The notes under the pieces were generated by a model, which did not search any database, was not told the origin of the DNA, and saw nothing but the letters and a program-made list of their open reading frames with translations. A DNA stretch of 64,000 bases from an uncultured Eubacteriales bacterium (lineage in GTDB: Bacteria; Bacillota; Clostridia; Oscillospirales; Acutalibacteraceae). The stretch lies in contig ONFG01000002.1 in the NCBI GenBank assembly GCA_900317025.1, forward strand, positions 1 to 64,000, given 5' to 3'. Of the stretch, positions 8,301-18,705 are shown piece by piece; position 1 is the first letter of the stretch, and every line of letters begins with the position of its first letter. The position numbers and the translations under genes are program-made.

Positions 8301-9758
8301 ATGAATAAAGTCAGAACTCGCTATGCGCCCAGCCCGACGGGATTTATGCACGTAGGCAACCTCAGAACGGCGCTTTATGAGTACCTTATCGCAAAATCAC
8401 AGGGCGGCGACTTCGTCCTCAGAATCGAAGACACCGACCAGGAGCGCTACGTCGAGGGCGCCGTCGACGTTATCTACAGAACGCTCAAGACGGCAGGCCT
8501 GAAGCACGACGAAGGCCCCGATGTAGGCGGCGATTACGGCCCCTACGTTCAGAGCGAGCGCAAAGACCTCTACCGCCCGTTTGCCGAGAAGCTTATCGAA
8601 AGCGGAGGCGCTTACCGCTGCTTCTGCACGAAGGAGCGCCTTGATTCGCTCAAAAATACGGAGGAATTCGCAAACGGCGGCTACGACAGGCATTGCCGTA
8701 ACCTTCCCAAGGAGGAGATCGACCGACTGCTTGCAGAGGGTACGCCGTACGTTATCCGCCAGAAAATGCCGCTCGAAGGCTCGACGACTTTTACCGACGC
8801 CGTTTTCGGTGAGATCACCGCTCCCAACGACGAGCTTCAGGATCAGATTCTCATCAAGACCGACGGCTACCCGACGTATAACTTTGCTAACGTCATTGAC
8901 GACCACCTCATGGGCATCACCCACGTTGTGAGAGGCAACGAGTACCTTTCTTCAACACCGAAATACAATCTGCTCTACGAGGCGTTCGGCTGGGAGATCC
9001 CAACCTACGTTCACCTGCCGCTCATCATGGGCAAGGACGCCGACGGCAACGTCTCGAAGCTCTCGAAGCGCCACGGCTCAACGGGCTTCGACGACCTCAT
9101 AAACGAGGGCTACCTGCCGCAGGCGATTATCAATTATATTGCGCTTCTCGGCTGGTGTCCGAAGGACAACAATGAGATGTTTACGCTCTCCGAGCTTGAA
9201 AAGGAGTTCTCGATCAACGGTATCAGCAAGTCTCCCGCCGTTTTCGATTACGCAAAGCTTGAATGGTTTAACGGCGAGTACATCAAGGCGATGACTCCCG
9301 AGCAGTTTGAGCAGACGGCGCTGCCGTTTATCAAGGAGGCTATCGGAGACAAGCCGCTCGACACTCTTAAAATTGCGTCGATCCTCCAGAAGCGCACAAC
9401 GAAGCTCACGCAGATACCCGAGGCGATCGACTTCTTCGCAGCGCTCCCCGAGTACGACAACGAGATGTTCATAAACAAGAAGAGCAAGACGAACGCCGAG
9501 AATGCGCCCGTTATGCTAAAAGCCGCTTACGAGGAACTGAAGGCTCTCCCGAGCTGGGAGCACGACGCTATCCACGATGCGCTGATAAACCTCGCAGTTA
9601 AGCTCGAGGTCAAAAACGGCACGGTGATGTGGCCCGTGCGCATCGCAGCGGCAGGCAAGAAGGTAACGCCCGGCGGCGCCATCGAGATACTCGAGATCCT
9701 TGGCAGGGATGAATCGCTTGCAAGGCTCGAAAAAGGGCTTGAAAAGCTTGGCGCATAA
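8301..9758 (+). CDS. gltX: Glutamyl-tRNA synthetase
   Basis: The 485-aa class I aminoacyl-tRNA synthetase charges tRNA-Glu. It has the HIGH-type motif HVGN at 17-20 within YAPSPTGFMHVGN and the KMSKS-type motif KLSKRHG at about 252-258. The length and the C-terminal anticodon-binding region are normal. It has its own promoter (-10 at 8257-8262). The neighbour downstream is glnS, so this organism has separate Glu and Gln enzymes, and this GltX may not need to mischarge tRNA-Gln. The start follows GGGGAGATG closely. Confidence 0.97.
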   Translation: MNKVRTRYAPSPTGFMHVGNLRTALYEYLIAKSQGGDFVLRIEDTDQERYVEGAVDVIYRTLKTAGLKHDEGPDVGGDYGPYVQSERKDLYRPFAEKLIESGGAYRCFCTKERLDSLKNTEEFANGGYDRHCRNLPKEEIDRLLAEGTPYVIRQKMPLEGSTTFTDAVFGEITAPNDELQDQILIKTDGYPTYNFANVIDDHLMGITHVVRGNEYLSSTPKYNLLYEAFGWEIPTYVHLPLIMGKDADGNVSKLSKRHGSTGFDDLINEGYLPQAIINYIALLGWCPKDNNEMFTLSELEKEFSINGISKSPAVFDYAKLEWFNGEYIKAMTPEQFEQTALPFIKEAIGDKPLDTLKIASILQKRTTKLTQIPEAIDFFAALPEYDNEMFINKKSKTNAENAPVMLKAAYEELKALPSWEHDAIHDALINLAVKLEVKNGTVMWPVRIAAAGKKVTPGGAIEILEILGRDESLARLEKGLEKLGA

Positions 9759-9763
9759 GATAC

Positions 9764-9860
9764 TGCGGAAATCAAATCTGCTCCGCACGGAACACATAAC
9801 AAAGCTTTTTGCGCCTCTTATTTTCAAAAAAAGAGGACGAGGTGTGGGGCGGTGCCCCAC
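9764..9860 (+). other. Hairpin-rich gltX-glnS spacer
   Basis: The 227-bp spacer holds three hairpins: TGCGGA/TCCGCA (9764-9787), CCTCTT/AAGAGG around 9813-9834 and a perfect GTGGGGC-GGT-GCCCCAC (9844-9860). None has a clean T-tract and I see no convincing promoter, so the role is unclear (mRNA processing, a REP-like remnant or an attenuator). Confidence 0.45.
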
Positions 9861-9985
9861 AATAAATGCGAAGCGAAAAACAAAAGCTTCCGACCTGCGA
9901 GATGCAGGCACGAGGCGAAATCCAATGTGCCGAACGCAGGAAGATAAGCCGTTAGAAGATACAAAACACGAGAGGATAAAGAAAA

Positions 9986-11653
<1,668 letters not shown>

Positions 11654-11668
11654 TAAGATCAATGCAGC

Positions 11669-11700
11669 ACCGCACAAAGCCGTTTAGCGTTATGTGCGGT
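11669..11700 (+). terminator. Possible terminator hairpin after glnS
   Basis: A 7-bp stem ACCGCAC/GTGCGGT with an 18-nt loop lies after the glnS stop. There is no T-tract, so termination is uncertain. Confidence 0.4.
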
Positions 11701-11737
11701 ATTGCCATAGCTACTGTTCCGAGAGGAAAAGCAGACC

Positions 11738-11920
11738 ATGTTCAGACTTTCAAGAATTATCCTTACACTGATGACACTTGCGGTCACGCTCGTGGCTTTG
11801 CATAACGAAGACATATCGTGGATTAAGGTGCCGTTTGTCCTGGCGGCGGTAACGTATGTCGTGAGCCTGCCGAGGAAATACCCGATGATAACAAGGAGGC
11901 TTTGCCGTGAGATTCGTTAA
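11738..11920 (+). CDS. Small membrane protein, 60 aa, unknown function
   Basis: The 60-aa product has two hydrophobic segments (about 6-20 and 30-43) and a basic C-terminus. It has its own GAGAGGAAA ribosome binding site, and its last 14 bases overlap the start of the alpha/beta hydrolase, whose AAGGAGG lies inside this ORF. That arrangement favours a real, translationally coupled gene. I do not recognise a family. Confidence 0.55.
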   Translation: MFRLSRIILTLMTLAVTLVALHNEDISWIKVPFVLAAVTYVVSLPRKYPMITRRLCREIR

Positions 11921-12836
11921 ACTGTCTCATTCGATCAAAAGTGCCGACAGCGTGCATACGTTAAACGGCGTGATATACGTGCCTGTCGGAACGGTGAAGG
12001 CTACCTTTCAGATCGTTCACGGAATGTGCGAGCACATCGAGCTTTACGACGAATTCATGACGGCTCTTGCGCAAAACGGCTATGCCGCCTTCATTCACGA
12101 TCAGCTCGGTCACGGCAAAACGGCGGGCGGCGTTTCGGGACTCGGCTTTTTCGCCGAGGAAAACGGCGGCGATCTTCTCGTTGAAGACGCAAAGGCATAT
12201 GCTGGCGAGTTCCTTCCGGACTATGCGGGTGTGAAGCATTTTCTTTTCGGTCACAGTATGGGTAGCTTCACCGCGCGCATAATGAGCGAGCTTTACCCCG
12301 AAACGGCGGACGGGCTTATCCTCGCCGGAACGTCCGGACCGCAGAAAGCAGCGCCGCTCGGCATTGTCGTTACCGACGTAAAAAGCCGGCTCCAGGGCGG
12401 CGACCACCGTTCCGAATCGGCGCAGCGCCTCTTTTACGACGTTTACAACTACGAGTTCAAGAACGAGAACCGCGACTACTCCTGGCTTTCGACCGACCCC
12501 AACGTGATAACGGCGCATGAGCAGGATGATCTTTTCAACTTCACCTTTTCGATTAAGGCGATGAACGACGTTGTGCGCCTGTGTACGCAGTGCAACCGCG
12601 ACGAATGGTTTGAAAGCTACCGAAGCGATCTCCCGGCGCTGATAATCTCCGGCGAGAACGACCCGCTCGGCAATTTCGGCAAGGGCGCGCTCGAGGTCTA
12701 CAAGCGCATCGAAGCCGCCGCCCCCGGCAAAGCGACCTTTAAGCTCTACGGAGGCGTGCGCCACGAGCTTCTCCACGACGTCTGCCGCGACACCGTCACC
12801 GAGGATATCCTGACGTGGCTCGGTGCGCAGCTCTGA
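11907..12836 (+). CDS. Alpha/beta hydrolase (monoacylglycerol lipase/lysophospholipase-like)
   Basis: The 309-aa serine hydrolase of the S33-like alpha/beta fold has an oxyanion-region signature HGMCEH near residues 35-40, DQLGHG, and the nucleophile elbow GHSMGS at about 115-120. The acid is probably the Asp in GENDPLG (about 252) and the base the His in GGVRHELLHD (about 283). It has no signal peptide. It likely hydrolyses acylglycerols or lysophospholipids in the cytoplasm. The start is GTG at 11907 with AAGGAGG at 11893-11899, inside the preceding small ORF. Confidence 0.88.
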   Translation: MRFVKLSHSIKSADSVHTLNGVIYVPVGTVKATFQIVHGMCEHIELYDEFMTALAQNGYAAFIHDQLGHGKTAGGVSGLGFFAEENGGDLLVEDAKAYAGEFLPDYAGVKHFLFGHSMGSFTARIMSELYPETADGLILAGTSGPQKAAPLGIVVTDVKSRLQGGDHRSESAQRLFYDVYNYEFKNENRDYSWLSTDPNVITAHEQDDLFNFTFSIKAMNDVVRLCTQCNRDEWFESYRSDLPALIISGENDPLGNFGKGALEVYKRIEAAAPGKATFKLYGGVRHELLHDVCRDTVTEDILTWLGAQL

Positions 12837-12874
12837 CGAACGGTCACGGTATTAGCCGCAATACAAAATGAAAC

Positions 12875-12908
12875 GACCCGCTCCGGCTTTCGGCTTCCGG
12901 AACGGGTC
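12875..12908. terminator. Bidirectional terminator hairpin
   Basis: GACCCG-CT-CCGG pairs with CCGG-AA-CGGGTC between the converging hydrolase and SseB-domain genes. There is no long T-tract on either side, but the location and stem fit a shared terminator. Confidence 0.6.
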
Positions 12909-12928
12909 ATAATTATGAATTTAATATA

Positions 12929-13957
12929 TTACTTTTTGCCTTGCTGCTCTTCAAGCTCCTTGTGCTTGGCGATCGCCTGCTTGCCGAGGTTGAGCGTGTT
13001 CTGGATATTCGTTGTAGAAACGAGAACCGGCGCAGGACCGAACGGGTTCACGACAACGCCGCTGTTGCGAAGACCGATCTCGGCGCAGCGTTCAAACGGC
13101 ATGAGCAGCGTTTTCGGCTTCTCGCCCTCGGGTGTGCCATCGAGAGCGCCTTTCCACAGGCGAAGCGCCGCCATATCGGTGAAGATCGGCAGAGCGAGCG
13201 TGTTCGGGTCGTTCGGGTTGCGAAGAAGCTTGAACGAGATCTTCGAGTTCTTGACGGTTGTCTTGCCCTCGGCGTCGGGCGCTTCAAGCTCCATGTCTGC
13301 GGGTGTGATGTAGCGGGACGTCAGCAGACCCGCCATGAACGTGTATGTGAATTCGTTATCCTTGACGAGGCGGTTGTATTCGCATGTAAGACCTACAAGG
13401 AAGGGGTTTTCAAGAGGCTTGCTCGGATCGGGGCGCACCTGCGGAGCAACGTTCGAGACAACGGAGAATTTCGGGATCTCCGCCGGGTCTTTGATATCGG
13501 TCATCTTTATGGCGACGCGGCAGTTCTCTGCGAAGTCGGGCGTTTCCTTGTCTACAACGAGCGTTTCTGCCGATGCGACGATGCCCGCCGGGAACTTCGG
13601 GTGAATAAGATAGAACTTGTCGCCCTTATTGATGCGTCCGTGCAGATTGCCGACCACCGCGATGCTCTCGTTTTCGTCAACGGTGAATACATTCTCGACC
13701 ACGAGCGTGAAGCGCGTGCGCTTCGACTCCGGCGTGGGGTACGTCTTAGCGGGCATACCGCCTTCGTTCCCGGCAGGCTTTTCGTCTGCCGTCTCAAGCT
13801 CATTTTCCGGCTCGGGCTGCTTCTCCTCCGCGGGAGCGGCGGCTTCAATGTTTTCCTCGGCAGCGGCTTCCTTCTCTTCGGTCTCGGTCACGGCTTTGGT
13901 CTCTTTTTCCTCGGCGTCGTCCGCCTTTTTCTTTGAGAATTTGTCAAATAAACCCAT
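12929..13957 (-). CDS. SseB-domain protein with N-terminal EF-Tu domain 2-like barrel
   Basis: The 342-aa protein has an acidic, low-complexity N-terminus to about residue 80, then a segment (FTLVVENVFTVDENESIAVV and GNLHGRINKGDKFYLIHP) that reads like an EF-Tu/IF2 domain 2 beta-barrel, and a C-terminal SseB-type domain (LPIFTDMAALRLW, VVNPFGPAPVLVS). The start is set at 13957 because AAAGGAGGT lies 9 bp upstream; a longer frame to 14017 lacks a site. A promoter TTGTAA-17-TATTAT lies upstream. The function is unknown. In other bacteria SseB-domain proteins are small regulators or immunity-like proteins. Confidence 0.72.
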   Translation of the reverse strand: MGLFDKFSKKKADDAEEKETKAVTETEEKEAAAEENIEAAAPAEEKQPEPENELETADEKPAGNEGGMPAKTYPTPESKRTRFTLVVENVFTVDENESIAVVGNLHGRINKGDKFYLIHPKFPAGIVASAETLVVDKETPDFAENCRVAIKMTDIKDPAEIPKFSVVSNVAPQVRPDPSKPLENPFLVGLTCEYNRLVKDNEFTYTFMAGLLTSRYITPADMELEAPDAEGKTTVKNSKISFKLLRNPNDPNTLALPIFTDMAALRLWKGALDGTPEGEKPKTLLMPFERCAEIGLRNSGVVVNPFGPAPVLVSTTNIQNTLNLGKQAIAKHKELEEQQGKK

Positions 13958-14021
13958 TCGGGGATTACCTCCTTTGTTTGCATCAGGGGAAGGCTCTGTG
14001 CTGTTTTCTTCCAACATATCT

Positions 14022-14050
14022 ATAATAACACATTCCCCTTCGGTTTACAA
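14022..14050 (-). promoter_or_regulatory. Promoter of the SseB-domain gene
   Basis: On the minus strand, TTGTAA (14050-14045) and TATTAT (14027-14022) are spaced 17 bp apart, about 65 bp upstream of the chosen ATG. Confidence 0.55.
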
Positions 14051-14251
14051 GAAAAATCTTGCGGTTGGGCGGCGTGTTGACGTTCACGATTCCGCTTTTG
14101 CTTTATCGTTAGGGTGAGGTGATCTCCGCGTCGGGGGCTGCACTTTGAAAATACGGCTTTAATCCGTAAAATACGAAGATCCGAGCGGGGAAAATAGAAA
14201 TCTAACAAAAAACCCGCCTTCCACCCTTGCATTTTTCAATCAATTGATCTA

Positions 14252-14280
14252 TTGACATTCCCTTCAAACCGTAATATAAT
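14252..14280 (+). promoter_or_regulatory. alaS T-box promoter
   Basis: TTGACA (14252-14257) and TATAAT (14275-14280) are both consensus, with a 17-bp spacer. Transcription should start near 14287, just ahead of the T-box. The stretch 14051-14250 upstream holds nothing I can identify. Confidence 0.88.
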
Positions 14281-14286
14281 ACACTT

Positions 14287-14519
14287 ATATCAGGCTGTGA
14301 AGAGAAGGATCGGTCGAGATTCGGCGCAGAGAGGAAGCGGGCGGTGTAAGCTTCCGCGATATCGGTCGGCGGCTAACTCGGAGCCTCTGTGTGAAAGCGC
14401 GGCGTATTCCGGCGTTAACGGTGTAAAGAGTGATATGCGCAGGCATATAATCAGGGTGGTACCACGGTAGTGTATATTATCGTCCCGGAGAAGCTTTTCG
14501 GCTTTTCCGGGACTTTTGT
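14287..14519 (+). ncRNA. T-box leader upstream of alaS
   Basis: The leader contains the canonical T-box sequence AGGGTGGTACCACGGT (14453-14468), whose TGGT would pair with the ACCA end of uncharged tRNA. Stem I has a base (AGGCT/AGCCT), an AGAGA bulge between CGC/GCG and GGAAGC/GCTTCC, and a terminal loop. GCT at 14372-14374, followed by A, is a reasonable Ala specifier, though I could not fold it rigorously. A terminator at 14482-14519 completes the switch: uncharged tRNA-Ala should favour the antiterminator and alaS expression. Confidence 0.93.
14482..14519 (+). terminator. T-box regulated terminator
   Basis: A 13-bp stem starting GTCCCGGAGAAGC is followed by TTTTGTT. Its 5' arm is the expected partner of the T-box sequence in the antiterminator. 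Confidence 0.88.
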
Positions 14520-14555
14520 TGTATCATACTATTTTTTTAAGGAGAAACGATCATC

Positions 14556-17186
14556 ATGGAATGGACAGGACTCAACGAACTCAGAGAAAAGTATTTGAGC
14601 TTTTTTGAATCGAAAGGTCATTTAAGGCTTAAAAGCTTCCCGCTCGTGCCGCCGAAGGACGACACAAGCCTTTTGCTCATCAACTCCGGTATGGCGCCGA
14701 TGAAAAAGTATTTCACGGGCGAGGTAACGCCGCCGAGAAAGCGTGTTACAACGTGCCAGAAGTGCATCAGAACGCCCGATATCGAGCGCGTCGGCATAAC
14801 CGCGCGCCACGGCACATATTTTGAAATGCTCGGCAATTTCTCCTTCGGAGATTACTTTAAGGAGGAGGCTACCACTTGGGCGTGGGAGTTCTTTACCGAG
14901 GTCCTGAAAATGCCGAAGGATAAGCTCTACGTCTCCGTTTACGAAAACGACGACGAGGCGATGAAGATCTGGACCGAACGCCGCGGCGTTGACCCGTCTC
15001 ACATGGTCAAGCTCGGCAAGGAAGACAATTTCTGGGAGCACGGCTCAGGTCCCTGCGGCCCCTGCTCCGAGATCTACTTTGACCGCGGCGAAGAGAAGGG
15101 CTGCGGCAAGCCCACCTGCGGCGTTGGATGCGACTGCGACCGCTACGTCGAGGTGTGGAACCTCGTGTTCACGCAGTTTGACTCCGACGGCAAGGGTACT
15201 TACACTCCGCTCGATCACCCGAATATCGACACGGGCATGGGTCTTGAAAGACTTGCCTGCGTAATGCAGGGTGTTGATAACCTATTCCTCGTTGATACGG
15301 TGCAGAATATCATGAAGCACATCAGCGAGATCACCGGCGTCAAGTACGGCGAGGACGAGAAGAAAGATATTTCGCTCCGTGTTATCACCGACCATATCCG
15401 TTCCACAACGTTCATGATAAGCGACGGCGTTATGCCGTCAAACGAGGGCAGAGGCTACGTTCTCAGACGTCTTCTCAGACGTGCCGCACGCCACGGCAGG
15501 ATCCTCGGCGTAAACGAGCCTTTCCTTTATAAAGTATGCTCCACCGTTATCAAGGAAAACGAGGGCGCTTACCCCGAGCTTCGCGAGAAGGAGGAGTTCA
15601 TCACAAAGCTTATCAAGGTCGAGGAGGAGAACTTCAACAAGACCGTTGAGCAGGGCATGAACCTTCTTAAAAATATCATGGACAGCGCAGACGAGAAGGT
15701 CATCTCCGGCGAAGACGCATTCAAGCTTTCCGATACGTTCGGCTTCCCCATAGACCTCACAAAGGAGATCGCAGCCGACAGCGGCTTCTCGGTAGACGAG
15801 GATAAATTCCGTGAGCTTCTCACAGAACAGAAGAAGCGCGCAAGAGCAGCCCGCAAGAACGCAGGCGCAGACGCATGGGTAAGCGATTCGACTGACCTTT
15901 CCGACGTAGCTGCAACGCAGTTCACGGGCTACACCGAGCTTGCAAGCGACGCTAAGGTGTGCGCCGTAGTAAAGGACAAGCAGAGAGCAGATGCCGCCTA
16001 CGAGGGTGACGAGGTCGTACTCATTCTCGACAGAACGCCCTTCTACGCAGAGAGCGGCGGACAGGTAGGCGATACCGGCGTTATCTCCTGCGGTGACTTC
16101 ACAGCCGAGATCGTAAACACAAAGAAAAACAACAACGGAATCATCTTTCATGAGGCGAAGATCATAAAGGGCATGGCAAGCACCGGCGCTGCCGTCAAGG
16201 CAGAGGTACACGCCGCACGCAGAGAGAGCATCATGAGAAACCACACGGCGGCTCACCTTCTCCAGGCGGCGCTTCGTGAGGTGCTCGGAACGCACGTTCA
16301 GCAGGCGGGTCAGCTCGTAACGGACGACAAGCTCCGCTTTGACTTCACCCACTTCTCCGCAATGACTCCCGAGGAGCTTAAAAGCGTTGAGAAGCTCGTA
16401 AACGAGAAGATACTCGAGGCTATCGAGGTCACAAGCACGGAGATGCCGATCGAAGAGGCGAGGAAGCTCGGAGCAATGGCGCTCTTCGGCGAGAAGTACG
16501 GCGATATCGTAAGAGTTGTCAAGGCAAGCGACTTCTCCGTAGAGTTCTGCGGCGGTACTCACGTAAACAATACCTCGAAGCTCGGTCTGTTCCATATCCG
16601 CTCTGAGGCTTCCGCAGCGGCAGGTGTAAGACGTATCGAGGCGGTCACAGGTATGGGCGTGCTCGACTATCTCGACAGTGTTGTCGCTATAATCCATGAG
16701 GCAGCCCAGACACTCAAGACACCGAATCCGTGGGAGCTTGCAAAGGGCGCTGAGAAGACGATGGAAACGATCAGAGAGAAGGACCGCAAGATCGAGGAGC
16801 TTGAAAACAAGCTCGCCTCCGGCATGGTCGACAGGATCACCGCTTCCGAAAAGGTCGAGAAGGGCGTCAGCGTATTCACGGGCGCTCTCGAAGATGCAAA
16901 CGCAGACCTTCTCAGAGGCGTATGCGACAAGATCACAAGCAAGTACGCAGCAAGCGTCGTAGTGCTTGCGGGCAAGAGCGGCGGCAAGGGTACGTTCGCC
17001 GTAGCCTGCTCGAAGGAAGCCGTTAAGGCAGGCGTAAAGGCAGGCGCAGTCGCAAAGGCTGTAGCTCAGCTCACAGGCGGCAACGGCGGCGGCAAGCCTG
17101 AGATGGCAATGGCAGGCGCTAAGGATGCGTCGAAGATCGACGAAGCGCTCTCGCAGGCATTCGGCATCGTTGCGGCAATGCTTTAA
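14556..17186 (+). CDS. alaS: Alanyl-tRNA synthetase
   Basis: The 876-aa class II enzyme charges tRNA-Ala. It has the N-terminal catalytic domain (LLINSGMAPMKKYF), an editing domain with the zinc motif HTAAH at about 563-567 paired with CGGTH at about 665-669, a coiled linker near 730-750 and a C-terminal DHHA1-type Gly-rich region (GGNGGGKPEMAMAG). The length is standard. TAAGGAG precedes the start. Expression is under the T-box at 14287-14519. Confidence 0.98.
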   Translation: MEWTGLNELREKYLSFFESKGHLRLKSFPLVPPKDDTSLLLINSGMAPMKKYFTGEVTPPRKRVTTCQKCIRTPDIERVGITARHGTYFEMLGNFSFGDYFKEEATTWAWEFFTEVLKMPKDKLYVSVYENDDEAMKIWTERRGVDPSHMVKLGKEDNFWEHGSGPCGPCSEIYFDRGEEKGCGKPTCGVGCDCDRYVEVWNLVFTQFDSDGKGTYTPLDHPNIDTGMGLERLACVMQGVDNLFLVDTVQNIMKHISEITGVKYGEDEKKDISLRVITDHIRSTTFMISDGVMPSNEGRGYVLRRLLRRAARHGRILGVNEPFLYKVCSTVIKENEGAYPELREKEEFITKLIKVEEENFNKTVEQGMNLLKNIMDSADEKVISGEDAFKLSDTFGFPIDLTKEIAADSGFSVDEDKFRELLTEQKKRARAARKNAGADAWVSDSTDLSDVAATQFTGYTELASDAKVCAVVKDKQRADAAYEGDEVVLILDRTPFYAESGGQVGDTGVISCGDFTAEIVNTKKNNNGIIFHEAKIIKGMASTGAAVKAEVHAARRESIMRNHTAAHLLQAALREVLGTHVQQAGQLVTDDKLRFDFTHFSAMTPEELKSVEKLVNEKILEAIEVTSTEMPIEEARKLGAMALFGEKYGDIVRVVKASDFSVEFCGGTHVNNTSKLGLFHIRSEASAAAGVRRIEAVTGMGVLDYLDSVVAIIHEAAQTLKTPNPWELAKGAEKTMETIREKDRKIEELENKLASGMVDRITASEKVEKGVSVFTGALEDANADLLRGVCDKITSKYAASVVVLAGKSGGKGTFAVACSKEAVKAGVKAGAVAKAVAQLTGGNGGGKPEMAMAGAKDASKIDEALSQAFGIVAAML

Positions 17187-17237
17187 TAAAAGCGAAGCTT
17201 TCCGCAATTATTCTTTTAAGTCAGAAATTTTTAGTTT

Positions 17238-17903
17238 TCAGCTCAGTCTTTCCCGCAGCAGCGACAGTATCTTCTTCTCTCTGCGGCAGATCTGGACTTG
17301 CGACGTTCCGAGAAATTTCGCGGTCTGGCTTTGGGTGAGCGATCGGAAGTAGCGCAGCTCGATAAGGCGGCGGTCGTTTTCCGGCAGCCGCTCCAGCTCC
17401 TGGCGCAGGCTCAGCCTTTCGGCAAGGCGTTCCTCGCCGGAATCGACCGGTATATCCGAGAGGGAAGAGGTGTCGTCCTCGTCGATCGGGGCGGTCAGCG
17501 AAAGCGGGCGGCGGCAGGCGCAGAGAGCCTCGACCGTCTGCTCCTCGCTCACCCCGGCAAGCTTTGACAGCTCCGTTACCGTCGGCTCGCAGCCGAAGCG
17601 TGCTATGTACTTGTCTCTCGCTCTGCCGACCTTGAGAGAGAGCTCCTTTAAGCTGCGGCTTACCTTCAAGGCGCCGCCCCTGCGAAAAAGGCTCTTTATC
17701 TCGCCGAGGATGAGCGGCACGGCGTAGGTCGAAAAGCAAAGCCCTCGGCTCTCGTCAAAGCGGTCGCACGCCTTGACGAGCCCTAAGCACCCCGCCGAGA
17801 AAAGCTCGTCATACTCTATGCCGCGCCCCTTGAAGCGGTTTGCGGCGGCATGGACGAGCCCGAGGTTTTTGTCGGCAGCCGTCGGCGCGTCAGTCGTTCT
17901 CAT
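17238..17903 (-). CDS. sigF: Sporulation sigma factor SigF
   Basis: The 221-aa sigma-70 factor of the SigF/SigG/SigB group has region 2 (YDELFSAGCLGLVKACDRFD, about 29-48), region 3 (GCEPTVTELSKLAGVSEE) and a region 4 helix-turn-helix (FRSLTQSQTAKFLGTSQVQI). Its gene follows spoIIAA and spoIIAB and overlaps spoIIAB by 14 bp, the classic spoIIA order, which identifies it as the first forespore sigma rather than SigG. It is held inactive by SpoIIAB until septation. Confidence 0.92.
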   Translation of the reverse strand: MRTTDAPTAADKNLGLVHAAANRFKGRGIEYDELFSAGCLGLVKACDRFDESRGLCFSTYAVPLILGEIKSLFRRGGALKVSRSLKELSLKVGRARDKYIARFGCEPTVTELSKLAGVSEEQTVEALCACRRPLSLTAPIDEDDTSSLSDIPVDSGEERLAERLSLRQELERLPENDRRLIELRYFRSLTQSQTAKFLGTSQVQICRREKKILSLLRERLS

Positions 17904-18348
17904 CGCTCTGCGCCGCCTTGCTTCGCCTGATGATGTACTTCTCCATCGTTACGGTCGTACCGGAACCTGCTTTCGAGGTGACCTTGAGGCTGTCCATAAA
18001 ACTTTGCATTACGGCAAAGCCCAGCCCAGCGCGCTCCCCTCCGACAGTCGAGAAAAGCGGCTCCATAGCCTGCTTTACGTCCTCAATGCCCTTTCCTTTG
18101 TCGCGTATCTTTATGATGACTTTCCCGTTGGAGCACAGCTTGGCGCTTAGCGTTATCGTTCCTTCGCCGTACTCGTAGCCGTGGATCACCGAATTTGTAA
18201 CGGCCTCGGAGACCGCCGTCTTGATGTCGGCAAGCTCCGTTATCGTCGGGTCGAGCGGGAGGACAAAAGCGCTTACCGCCGCTCTTGCGAAGTTTTCATT
18301 CATGCTTTTGCTCGAAAAGGTGAGCGTCATTTCGTTTATAATATCCAT
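17890..18348 (-). CDS. spoIIAB: Anti-sigma-F factor / serine kinase SpoIIAB
   Basis: The 152-aa GHKL-fold kinase binds SigF and phosphorylates SpoIIAA. The N box reads EAVTNSVIHGYE (about 48-59), the G1 box DKGKGIED and the G2 box GERAGLGFAV, as in known SpoIIAB proteins. The ribosome binding site GGAGGT lies in the end of spoIIAA, and the C-terminus overlaps sigF. It acts in the forespore partner-switch. Confidence 0.95.
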   Translation of the reverse strand: MDIINEMTLTFSSKSMNENFARAAVSAFVLPLDPTITELADIKTAVSEAVTNSVIHGYEYGEGTITLSAKLCSNGKVIIKIRDKGKGIEDVKQAMEPLFSTVGGERAGLGFAVMQSFMDSLKVTSKAGSGTTVTMEKYIIRRSKAAQSDEND

Positions 18349-18354
18349 AGAATT

Positions 18355-18663
18355 TTACCTCCGTTCATCGGTCAGCGCACGAACGCCCGAAAGAGCGATC
18401 AGCCGCTCGAGAGTTTGCGGCACGTTTTCCAGCCGCACGCTCCCGCCGCAAAGCTGCATGAGGCGGCAGCGCCCCATGATAAGCCCGATGCCGGAGCTGT
18501 CCATAAATTTTACCCGGCGAAAGTCGAGAGCAAGGCTCTCCGGGCGGTAACGCTCGATGTCGCCGTCGATGACCTGCCGCATCATTCGTGCGGTGTGGCT
18601 GTCGATGTCGCCGGAAAGCAGCGCCGTTAGCTCGCCGCTGTCAAAAACTGTTTTCACAAGCAT
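18355..18663 (-). CDS. spoIIAA: Anti-anti-sigma factor SpoIIAA
   Basis: The 102-aa STAS-domain protein releases SigF from SpoIIAB when unphosphorylated. The phosphorylation site is in FMDSSGIG; by alignment with the Bacillus protein the first Ser (S56) is the target. The start is ATG at 18663 with GGAGGT 7 bp upstream; a TTG two codons earlier is too close to the site. It is the first gene of the operon. Confidence 0.95.
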   Translation of the reverse strand: MLVKTVFDSGELTALLSGDIDSHTARMMRQVIDGDIERYRPESLALDFRRVKFMDSSGIGLIMGRCRLMQLCGGSVRLENVPQTLERLIALSGVRALTDERR

Positions 18664-18705
18664 TTTCAAGACCTCCTAACCTTTTTTTATATTGTAAATC
18701 AACGG

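Noticed and set aside
13958..14017. N-terminal extension of the SseB-domain protein
   Set aside because: AAAGGAGGT lies inside the extension, 9 bp before the inner ATG.
15438..17207. 589-aa open frame antisense to alaS
   Set aside because: It lies wholly opposite a clear alaS, has no ribosome binding site or recognisable domain, and such long shadows are common in G/C-ending codons.
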